From: Roseospira marina
Lineage (GTDB): Bacteria; Pseudomonadota; Alphaproteobacteria; Rhodospirillales; Rhodospirillaceae
Assembly: GCF_014197855.1 (NCBI RefSeq)
Contig: NZ_JACIGJ010000003.1
Location: 62,001 to 126,000, forward strand
Direction of reading: 5' to 3'
DNA: 64,000 nt
Shown in pieces: positions 57,043 to 64,000 of the stretch (position 1 is its first letter; each line of letters opens with the position of its first letter). The notes under the pieces were generated by a model. That model saw nothing but the letters and a program-made list of their open reading frames with translations. It was not told where the DNA came from and made no database searches. The translations under genes were made by a program, and so were the position numbers.

Positions 57043-59934
57043 ATGGACGATCTGCTCAGCGAATTCCTGACCGAAACGTCGGAAAGCCTTGCCACGCTCG
57101 ATGTCGAGCTTGTCCACCTTGAGCAGAATCCCAACGACCGGGATATCCTCTCCAACATCTTCCGGCTGGTCCACACCATCAAGGGCACCTGCGGGTTCCT
57201 CGGGCTGCCCCGGCTGGAAAGTCTGGCGCACGCTGGCGAGAACGTGCTCGGCAAGTTCCGCGACGGGGAGTTGGAGGTCTCGGCCGATGCCGTGACCGTC
57301 ATCCTGCACACCATCGACCGGATCAAGGACATCCTGAATCACCTGGAGCAAACGGAATCGGAGCCCGAAGGCACCGACCAGGACCTCAAGGACAAGCTGA
57401 ACGCCCTGGCAGAAGGACGCACCGTCGAGACGGAAACGCTGGGCGCGCCGGCCACGGCCGCAGCTCCAACAGAGGGCGCGGCTCAGGCTCCGGCTCCGGA
57501 GGCCCCGACCACCGCAACCGGAACCGGCCCGGTCCTGGACGCCGACGGCTTCCCCGTGGCCGCCGAACTGCTGGCCGAGGTCGAACAAGCCCTGAACCAG
57601 GGCAAGCGCGCCGCCACGGAGGAAGAACTGGCGCGCGAGGCGGCGGAAGAAGCCGCGCGCGAAGCCGCCGCCCGTGCATCGAAGGCGGAGCGGGGCGTGC
57701 ACGACGACCACGCCCCGGCCGAGGCCGACGCCGCGCCGGCCGCCGCGCCGAAACCGGAGGCCAAAAAGGCCGAACCGCCCAAGCCGGCGGTACCTGCCAA
57801 AACCGGTGCACAGGACCAGGGCGGCCCCGGCGAGGGCGCGAAGAAGGAATCCGTGGCCGCGCAGAGCATCCGCGTGAACGTGGAGCTTCTGGAAAAGCTG
57901 ATGACCCTGGTCTCCGAGCTGGTGCTGACCCGTAACCAGCTTCTCCAGATGGTTCGGGGCAGCGACGACTCCGAATTCGCCGCGCCGCTGCAGCGCCTTT
58001 CCCACATCACGTCCGACCTGCAGGAAGGCGTGATGAAGACCCGCATGCAGCCGATCGGCAACGCCTGGGCGAAGCTGCCGCGCATCGTGCGCGATCTGGC
58101 CACGGAAATGGGCAAGAAGATCGACCTCCAGATGTACGGGGCCGACACCGAGCTTGATCGTCAGGTGCTGGAACTCATCAAGGACCCGCTCACCCACATG
58201 GTGCGCAACTCCGGCGACCACGGGCTGGAGTACCCGGATGAGCGCCTGGGCGCCGGCAAGGCCGAGGTCGGCATCATCAAGCTGAACGCCTACCACGAGG
58301 GTGGTCACATCATCATCGAGATCTCGGACGACGGCCGGGGTCTGAACCTGAAGCGCATCAAGGAAAAGGCGGTCAATAACGGCATCGCGACCGAAGCCGA
58401 AGTCGAGGCGATGACCGACCAGCAGGTCGCCCAGTTCATCTTCAAGGCCGGCCTGTCCACCGCCGAGAAGATCACCAGCGTCTCCGGGCGCGGCGTCGGC
58501 ATGGACGTGGTCCGCACCAACATCGAGAAGATCGGCGGCACGGTCGAGTTGAAGACGTGGCCCGGCAAGGGCTCCACCTTCATCATCAAGATCCCACTCA
58601 CGCTGGCCATCGTTTCCGGCTTGATCGTCGAAAGCTCCGGCGAGCGCTTCGCCATCCCGCAGATTTCGGTCCTGGAACTGGTCCGCGTGACGTCCAAGTC
58701 CGAAACCCGGATCGAGCGCATCAACCGCGCGCCCGTGCTACGGCTGCGCGACCGCCTGCTGCCGCTGACGTCGCTCGCCGTGCTGCTGCGCCTGGACGAG
58801 CATCTCGACACCATCGAGGACGAGGTGAAGGGCCAGGACGAAACCTTCATCGTCGTGACCCAGGTCGGGACCTACACCTTCGGCATCATCGTCGACCGCG
58901 TGTTCGACACCGAGGAAATCGTGGTCAAGCCGGTCGCTCCGATCCTGCGCCACATCAGCATGTTCTCGGGCAACACGATCCTGGGCGACGGCAGCGTGAT
59001 CATGATCCTGGATCCGAACGGTATCGCCGGCGCGATCGGAGAGACGACCATGGGCAACGCCGGTGCGGCGGCGGAAGCCAAGGCGGCGCACGAGGCCCAC
59101 AGCCGCGACGACAGCACCTCGCTGCTCATCTTCCGCGCCGGCTCCAACGAGCGCAAAGCCGTCCCGCTCGGTCTGGTCGCCCGACTGGAGGAGATCGAGC
59201 TGGAGAAGGTCGAGTACAGCTACGGCAAGCCGGTGGTGCAGTATCGCGGCCAGCTCATGCCGCTGATCGGCGTTGACGGTATGATGGGCATGAAGACCGA
59301 GGGGCGCCAGCCGGTGCTGGTGTTCTCCGACCGTGACCGGTCCATGGGCCTTATGGTCGACGAGATCGTCGATATCGTCGAGGAGCACCTGAGGGTCGAA
59401 CTGAAGGCCGAGCAGATCGGGGTGATCGGCACCGCCGTCCTGGCCGGCAAGGCCACCGACATCATCGACACCGGCTACTACCTCACCCAGGCGTTCGGCG
59501 ACTGGTTCGGCAGCCTGGACGGGCAGGCCGAACCGTCGGTGAGCGCCCGCTCGGTGTTGATGGTGGACGACAGCCCGTTCTTCCGCAACCTGCTGAGCCC
59601 GCTGCTGTCGGCGGCCGGGTATCAGGTGACGACGGTGGGGAGCGCGGCCGACGCCCTGGACCTGCACGAGCATGGGTCCATGTACGACGCCATCATCAGC
59701 GACATCGAAATGCCGGAAATGAACGGCTTCGAGTTCGCCGAGGCCGTCCGCGCGTCGGCGAACTGGGCGCACCTGCCGCTCATCGCCCTGTCCTCGCACG
59801 CGACCGAACAGGACCTGGAGCGTGGGCGCGATGCCGGCTTTGACGACTACGTGGCCAAGTTCGACCGCGATTCGCTGCTGATCTCGTTGCAGCAGATCAT
59901 CAGCGAAAAGCTGGGCGAACCCTCGCGCGTCTGA
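57043..59934 (+). CDS. cheA: CheA-CheW-CheY fusion histidine kinase
   Basis: A 963-residue chemotaxis-type kinase. HPt domain with His44 (RLVHTIKGTCGFLG), a long Ala/Pro/Glu linker (about 130-275), P3 dimer helices (NVELLEKLMTLVSELVLTRN), ATPase (MVRNSGDHGLE, DDGRGLN, SGRGVGMDVV) and the P5 CheW-like domain. Two extra domains follow: a second CheW-like domain (about 690-830) and a receiver (VLMVDDSPFFRNLL, IISDIEMPEMNG). Usual CheA is 650-750 residues. No other chemotaxis gene is in the window, so it may act with ChpT in development or motility control. Confidence 0.93.
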   Translation: MDDLLSEFLTETSESLATLDVELVHLEQNPNDRDILSNIFRLVHTIKGTCGFLGLPRLESLAHAGENVLGKFRDGELEVSADAVTVILHTIDRIKDILNHLEQTESEPEGTDQDLKDKLNALAEGRTVETETLGAPATAAAPTEGAAQAPAPEAPTTATGTGPVLDADGFPVAAELLAEVEQALNQGKRAATEEELAREAAEEAAREAAARASKAERGVHDDHAPAEADAAPAAAPKPEAKKAEPPKPAVPAKTGAQDQGGPGEGAKKESVAAQSIRVNVELLEKLMTLVSELVLTRNQLLQMVRGSDDSEFAAPLQRLSHITSDLQEGVMKTRMQPIGNAWAKLPRIVRDLATEMGKKIDLQMYGADTELDRQVLELIKDPLTHMVRNSGDHGLEYPDERLGAGKAEVGIIKLNAYHEGGHIIIEISDDGRGLNLKRIKEKAVNNGIATEAEVEAMTDQQVAQFIFKAGLSTAEKITSVSGRGVGMDVVRTNIEKIGGTVELKTWPGKGSTFIIKIPLTLAIVSGLIVESSGERFAIPQISVLELVRVTSKSETRIERINRAPVLRLRDRLLPLTSLAVLLRLDEHLDTIEDEVKGQDETFIVVTQVGTYTFGIIVDRVFDTEEIVVKPVAPILRHISMFSGNTILGDGSVIMILDPNGIAGAIGETTMGNAGAAAEAKAAHEAHSRDDSTSLLIFRAGSNERKAVPLGLVARLEEIELEKVEYSYGKPVVQYRGQLMPLIGVDGMMGMKTEGRQPVLVFSDRDRSMGLMVDEIVDIVEEHLRVELKAEQIGVIGTAVLAGKATDIIDTGYYLTQAFGDWFGSLDGQAEPSVSARSVLMVDDSPFFRNLLSPLLSAAGYQVTTVGSAADALDLHEHGSMYDAIISDIEMPEMNGFEFAEAVRASANWAHLPLIALSSHATEQDLERGRDAGFDDYVAKFDRDSLLISLQQIISEKLGEPSRV

Positions 59935-59956
59935 CGCGGACCGGTTCGGTCAAACC

Positions 59957-60003
59957 AAACAGAACGGGCGGGGGAGTGCCACACTCTCCCGCCCGTTCTG
60001 TTT
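59957..60003. terminator. Terminator after cheA (bidirectional)
   Basis: A long hairpin: AACAGAACGGGCGGG pairs with CCCGCCCGTTCTGTT with further pairing (GAGTG/CACTC) toward the loop. It is flanked by A-rich and T-rich edges and begins 23 bases after the cheA stop. Confidence 0.85.
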
Positions 60004-60069
60004 CCTCTGTCGGCGCGGGGGCGAGAGAGCGAAACGGTCCGCCCTTTCGCCGATCCGTCTTGTGGCGCG

Positions 60070-60106
60070 AAAAACACGGCGGCGATGAGTCAGGCTCATC
60101 GCCGCC
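60070..60106 (-). terminator. Terminator of the aminotransferase gene
   Basis: A perfect 12-bp stem (GGCGGCGATGAG at 60078-60089 with CTCATCGCCGCC at 60095-60106) and a 5-base loop. On the minus strand it is followed by GTGTTTTT. It lies 20 bases past the aminotransferase stop. Confidence 0.88.
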
Positions 60107-60125
60107 AAGTCTTACATATCACGTC

Positions 60126-60986
60126 TTACATACGATGCGTGCTCGGCAGACGGCCGTGCGCGAAATCCCAGTACAGGGCGCGCGCCCGGCGGGCGACCGG
60201 ACCATAGCCCAGATCCCGGTGCTCATAGCGCAGCACGGGCATGACTTTCATGTGGTTGCCGGTCGAGAAGATCTCGTCCGCCTCCAGCAGTTCCGACGGG
60301 TCGATCTCGCGTTCCAGTGCCACCGCCCCGTCGAGGCGCAGCAGCTTCAGCACGCGCTGGCGCGTCACGCCGTTCAGGAACGTGCCACTGACGGCGGGCG
60401 TCGACACCACGCCGTCCTTGACCATGAACAGGTTCGCGGTGGCGAACTCCGCCACGTTGCCCCAGGGGTCGGTCATGACCGCGTTGTCGAAGCCCCGCGC
60501 CGCCGCCTCGCGCAACGCCCGCCCGGCCATGGGGTAGAGGCACGCCGCCTTGCAGTCGACCGGGGCCTGATCGGGCGCCGGCCGGCGGAAGGTGGACAGC
60601 CCCGCCGTGAAGCCCCCGGGTTCCTTCATCGGGTTCACGGCCAGGGTCAGCACGAACCGGGTGCTTGCGCCGTCCGGGGCCACCCAGCCCTCCTCGCAAT
60701 AAAACAGCGGGCGGATGTACAGCGCCGTGCCCTCGGGGAAGCGGGCGATGCCCTCCCAGGCCAGCCGCTCGATCTCGGCCGCGTCCACCGGCGGCTGCAT
60801 GCCCATGCGAATGGCGGACTCCACGGCGCGCTGGCAATGCAGGTCCAGGTCCGGCGCCACGCCCTCGAACGCCCGCGCGCCATCAAATATGATGGACGAC
60901 AGCCAGGTCGCGTGCGACAGCGGACCGAGGATCGGCGGATTTCCCTCCAGCCACGCGCCGTCGATGTAATTCCACGCCTGGGTCAT
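60126..60986 (-). CDS. Class IV aminotransferase (branched-chain type)
   Basis: A 286-residue PLP enzyme of fold type IV. ATWLSSIIFDGARAFEG and IRPLFYCEE are early motifs; the PLP-binding Lys is probably that in PVDCKAACLYP. The signature FDNAVMTDPWGNVAEFATANLF carries the conserved Glu, and FLNGVTRQRVLKL follows. It probably transaminates branched-chain amino acids; D-amino-acid and 4-amino-4-deoxychorismate relatives share the fold. The ATG at 60986 matches the family N-terminus; earlier codons to 61100 do not. Confidence 0.9.
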   Translation of the reverse strand: MTQAWNYIDGAWLEGNPPILGPLSHATWLSSIIFDGARAFEGVAPDLDLHCQRAVESAIRMGMQPPVDAAEIERLAWEGIARFPEGTALYIRPLFYCEEGWVAPDGASTRFVLTLAVNPMKEPGGFTAGLSTFRRPAPDQAPVDCKAACLYPMAGRALREAAARGFDNAVMTDPWGNVAEFATANLFMVKDGVVSTPAVSGTFLNGVTRQRVLKLLRLDGAVALEREIDPSELLEADEIFSTGNHMKVMPVLRYEHRDLGYGPVARRARALYWDFAHGRLPSTHRM

Positions 60987-61044
60987 CGTCCCCGATCTCC
61001 TTGTATCGCGGGGTCGCGCCGCCCGACCGGGACCGGCGGACTTC

Positions 61045-61073
61045 CTGAGAAAAGACTGCCTCCGGTGTAGTAT
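61045..61073 (+). promoter_or_regulatory. Possible promoter of tamA
   Basis: TAGTAT preceded by TG (61066-61073) forms an extended -10. The -35 (CTGAGA, 17 bases up) is poor. It lies about 58 bp before the tamA start. Confidence 0.35.
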
Positions 61074-61130
61074 GGCGTGCTCCCTGACCGCAAGTGTCAT
61101 GGGGTGCGGGACGTGCTATGCAGGATCGTC

Positions 61131-63029
61131 ATGGCAAGACGACAGAGATACACAGGCAACAGCGGCTGGTTCGGTTGTCGCGGCACACACGTCGGCGTCG
61201 CTGCGCTCGCGGGGCTGCTGGTGGCGGCCGCGCCGGCGCTCGCCCAAAGCCCCGATCAGACGCCGGACGCCGCGGCCGAGAGCACGCCGGAGCCCACCCC
61301 GCCCCCCGGCCCGCGTGTGCCGTACACGGTCGATCTGACCATCGCGGAGCCTGTCGAGGGCGTGGACCTGAAGGGCTCCATCCAAAATGCCTCCGCCCTG
61401 GTCGACCTGCGCGACGAGCCGCCGGCCACCCGGCTGGGCCTGCGCCGCCGCCTGGATTCCGATCTCGACACGGCCCGCTCCGTGCTGCGCTCCGAAGGGT
61501 TTTATGACGGCACCGTCAGCGGCTCCATCGACGACGGCAGTCCGGCCCGAGTCGGCATCGCCGTCACCCCGGGGCCGCGCTACGCCATCGCCGAAACTCA
61601 GGTGGCCTACCGCGACCGCGCCACCGACACCGCCGCCCTGCCCACCACGCTCGCCCCGCTGGGCCTGAACCCGGGCGATCCCGCGCGCGCCGAAGCCGTC
61701 CTGACGGCGGAGCGCGATCTGGTCGAGCGGCTACGGCGGGAGGGCCGCCCGTTCGCGGAGGCCGCCGACCGCCGGGTCGCGGTCAATCACGCCCGCCGCA
61801 CCATGATCGTGCAGATCGAGGTTCAAGCCGGGCCGCCGGCCACCTTCGGCGCCGTTGAGTACGAGGGCCTCGACCGGGTCGAGCGGGACTTCCTGGACGA
61901 CCTGGTGCCCTGGCGCGCGGGCACGGTGTTCGACACCCGCGAACTTGACCGGTTCCGCAACGCCATCCTGACCACCCGGCTGTTCGATTCCGTCACGGTC
62001 CGGCCAGCGGATGCCCCCGAGCAGGACGGCCGCCTGCCCGTGCGGGTCACGGTCGCGGAATCGCCGGCTCGGTCGATCGGCGCGGGCCTGCGCTACTCCA
62101 CGGACGACGGTCCCGGCGCGCGTGTGTTCTGGGAGCACCGGAACCTCTTCGGCCGGGCGGAATCGCTCCGGTTCAACCTGGACGGCTCACCCACGGCGCA
62201 GACGGCCGAAGCCACGTTCGACAAGCCCCGCTTTCTGCATCCCGATCAGTCGCTGCGTCTTGCAACGGAAGTCGAGCGCTCCGACCGCGATGCCTACACC
62301 GGTGTCACCGGCGAGGTGGGCGCCAGCCTGGAACGGGAACTGTCGGACACATGGCGCGCCTCGGTCGGGACCACGCTCGATTATGCCGATCTGAACGACC
62401 AGCTCGGCGGGCGGGACAAGAGCCTGCTGATCGGGCTGCCGGTCGGGGTCGCCCGCGACGACACCGACGACCTGCTGAACCCAACGGAAGGCAGCCGCGT
62501 CGCCCTCGCCTTCACCCCCTACGCCGGGCAGATGGAGGATGCGACGATCACCTTCGGCGTGCTGGACGCCACCGGATCCGCCTACTACGCACCGCTCGAC
62601 AGCGACCGGGTGGTGCTGGCCGGACGGGCGCGGGCCGCCAGCCTGTTCGGTGCCGACACCCCCGACGTGCCCGCCAACAAGCGCCTGTACGCAGGTGGCG
62701 GTGGCTCCATTCGGGGTTACGGGCATCAGATGGTCGGCCCGCTGGATGACGACGGCGACCCGATCGGCGGCCGCTCCGCCCTCGAACTCGGTTTGGAGGC
62801 CCGCATCAAGATCACGGAGAGCATCGGCATCGTCCCCTTCCTTGACGCCGGCACGGTCACGGACTCCCCGATGCCGGATTTCGACGAGGGCGTGCAGTTC
62901 GCCGCCGGCCTCGGCGCCCGGTATTACACCGATTTCGGCCCCCTGCGTCTGGACATCGGGGTGCCCCTGAACCCACGTGATGCAGACGATTTCCTTCAGG
63001 TCTACATCAGTCTGGGACAGGCGTTCTGA
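61131..63029 (+). CDS. tamA: Outer-membrane translocation factor TamA
   Basis: A 632-residue Omp85 protein. Signal peptide ends near PALAQ, then a Pro/Thr-rich spacer, POTRA domains (about residues 60-310) and a 16-strand barrel. The barrel carries the conserved lid motif GGGGSIRGYGHQ, and the protein ends in VYISLGQAF with a terminal Phe. It helps insert autotransporters and other outer-membrane proteins with TamB, encoded directly downstream. AGGA lies five bases before the ATG at 61131; a start at 61077 would give an unlikely signal. Confidence 0.93.
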   Translation: MARRQRYTGNSGWFGCRGTHVGVAALAGLLVAAAPALAQSPDQTPDAAAESTPEPTPPPGPRVPYTVDLTIAEPVEGVDLKGSIQNASALVDLRDEPPATRLGLRRRLDSDLDTARSVLRSEGFYDGTVSGSIDDGSPARVGIAVTPGPRYAIAETQVAYRDRATDTAALPTTLAPLGLNPGDPARAEAVLTAERDLVERLRREGRPFAEAADRRVAVNHARRTMIVQIEVQAGPPATFGAVEYEGLDRVERDFLDDLVPWRAGTVFDTRELDRFRNAILTTRLFDSVTVRPADAPEQDGRLPVRVTVAESPARSIGAGLRYSTDDGPGARVFWEHRNLFGRAESLRFNLDGSPTAQTAEATFDKPRFLHPDQSLRLATEVERSDRDAYTGVTGEVGASLERELSDTWRASVGTTLDYADLNDQLGGRDKSLLIGLPVGVARDDTDDLLNPTEGSRVALAFTPYAGQMEDATITFGVLDATGSAYYAPLDSDRVVLAGRARAASLFGADTPDVPANKRLYAGGGGSIRGYGHQMVGPLDDDGDPIGGRSALELGLEARIKITESIGIVPFLDAGTVTDSPMPDFDEGVQFAAGLGARYYTDFGPLRLDIGVPLNPRDADDFLQVYISLGQAF

Positions 63030-63030
63030 T

Positions 63031-64000
63031 ATGGCGGATCCCGCCGACCGGCTCGCACCGCACGCGCAAAAGCCCGCGCCTCCGCCCCGCCGCCGTCGTC
63101 GCTGGCTGCGGTGGGTGGGAGCCCTGGCGCTGGTCTTTGTTGTCCTTTTGGCGGGGCTGGCCGGCGCCGCGTGGTGGGTCCTGCGCACCGAAAACGGTCG
63201 GGCGTGGCTGACCGCCACCGCGCTGGACGCGATTAACGGCAGCGGCGCGGTCACGGTGCGCTTGGGCGCCCTGGAAGGCGACCTGCCGTTCTCCCTTGTA
63301 CTGCGGGACCTGACGGTGACCGACCGCGACGGCCCGTGGCTCAGCGCGGACCGGCTGGCGCTGGCCTGGGAGCCCTGGGCCCTTCTGGGCGGCCGCCTGC
63401 ATGTGCGCGCGATCAGCGCCACCGCCCTGTCCGTCGAGCGACCGCCCAACCTGCCGCCCTCCGACACCCCGGAGGAGCCCGAGGACGACGCCGGGATGGG
63501 CTTCGATCCGCGCACGCTGGGGCTGCTTCGGGTTGACCGGATCGCGTTCGAGGGCGTGCACCTGGGCGAGGCGCTGGTCGGGCAGCCGGTGCTGCTGGAC
63601 GTCACCGGCCAGTTGGCGCCCGAGGGCACAGCCGACGCGCCTGATGCCATCACCGCCCGCCTGGACGCCCGCCGCATCGACGGTCACCCCGGGGATGCGC
63701 GGATCGGTGTGACCCTGAAGGGCCCGGATCTCGACCACCTCGCCGTGGATATCCGGGCCGCCGAGGACCAGGGCGGCATGGTGACCACCTTGGCAGGCCT
63801 GCCCGGCGCCGCCGCCTGGACCATCGGCCTCCAGGGGGACGGACCGATGGCGAACTGGCGGGGCACCCTGAGCGCCGACGCCGAGGGGCTGGCCGACCTG
63901 TCCGGCGCCCTCGCCCTGAACGTCGCCGATCTCGACGCGCCCTCCGTCACCCTATCGGCCACGGCCCAACCGCAGGAGGGTGCGCCGCCGGCATGGCAGG
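63031..64000 (+). CDS. tamB: TamB, 5' part (runs off the window)
   Basis: The first 323 codons of an open frame with no stop before the window edge. A basic N-terminus (PPPRRRRRWLRW) precedes one transmembrane helix (about residues 29-51). The following sequence has the repeating beta pattern of TamB/AsmA-like proteins, e.g. LEGDLPFSLVLRDLTVTDRDG and RIAFEGVHLGEAL. It starts one base after the tamA stop, with GGGACAGG as ribosome site. TamB spans the periplasm and joins TamA; full-length proteins exceed 1200 residues. Confidence 0.92.
   Translation, partial: MADPADRLAPHAQKPAPPPRRRRRWLRWVGALALVFVVLLAGLAGAAWWVLRTENGRAWLTATALDAINGSGAVTVRLGALEGDLPFSLVLRDLTVTDRDGPWLSADRLALAWEPWALLGGRLHVRAISATALSVERPPNLPPSDTPEEPEDDAGMGFDPRTLGLLRVDRIAFEGVHLGEALVGQPVLLDVTGQLAPEGTADAPDAITARLDARRIDGHPGDARIGVTLKGPDLDHLAVDIRAAEDQGGMVTTLAGLPGAAAWTIGLQGDGPMANWRGTLSADAEGLADLSGALALNVADLDAPSVTLSATAQPQEGAPPAWQ

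Overview
The window is high-GC (roughly 65-70%) chromosomal DNA. Gene content points to an alphaproteobacterium, most likely of the Rhodospirillales: a ChpT-type histidine phosphotransferase beside a CheA-CheW-CheY fusion, a CIRCE-controlled groES-groEL pair, a TamA/TamB pair, a LiuR-like MerR regulator over a beta-oxidation cluster, and a pyruvate:ferredoxin oxidoreductase (NifJ) next to a GltD-like Fe-S flavoprotein. The assignment is an inference from gene content; no rRNA or other taxonomic marker is present.

Layout. 119-260: tRNA-Ser(CGA) and its terminator. 375-4599: a tightly coupled (ATGA-overlap) cassette of a PseF/NeuA-like cytidylyltransferase, a GNAT acyltransferase, a Gfo/Idh/MocA oxidoreductase, a possible 24-codon ORF, an acyl carrier protein and an AMP-forming ligase. 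This probably makes and activates an acylated nonulosonic (sialic-acid-like) sugar. 4627-6383 (minus): a lysozyme/transglycosylase-like protein coupled to a small lipoprotein, resembling an effector-immunity pair. 6611-16736: OsmC, then a fatty/branched-acid degradation cluster (SCP2 protein, acyl-CoA ligase, MerR regulator, thiolase, hydroxyacyl-CoA dehydrogenase/enoyl-CoA hydratase, acyl-CoA dehydrogenase, thioesterase, HSDL2-like SDR) with palindromic LiuR-like sites. 16822-17061: FmdB zinc ribbon.

17084-26114 (mostly minus): a complete P19/FTR1-type iron acquisition operon (FTR1 permease, P19, DUF2318 membrane Fe-S protein, two MacB-like permeases, ATPase, two TlpA-like redoxins). A divergent cytochrome c gene lies between the two redoxins, and a Fur-like box lies upstream. 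26362-31528: an RND efflux pump, its adaptor and a divergent TetR regulator. 31569-44541: a sensory block with a TorS-like hybrid kinase, a broken periplasmic binding-protein gene, an orphan solute-binding protein, a seven-PAS/two-GAF histidine kinase, and a REC-DUF3369-GGDEF-EAL phosphodiesterase with a degenerate GGDEF.

45057-47287: groEL-groES with terminator and CIRCE operator. 47461-53990 (minus): GltD-like NAD(P)H/ferredoxin oxidoreductase, NifJ and a dihydroorotate-dehydrogenase-like protein, which together look like a pyruvate/ferredoxin/NAD(P)H electron-exchange module. 54387-55589: a secreted MetX-like alpha/beta hydrolase. 55647-59934: DUF3553, ChpT and CheA fusion. 60126-64000: class IV aminotransferase, TamA and the start of TamB, which runs off the window.

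The stretches most worth a second look are the ACP/ligase-containing sugar cassette, the lysozyme-lipoprotein pair, the sensory block with its frameshifted binding protein, and the variations on the P19 iron system.
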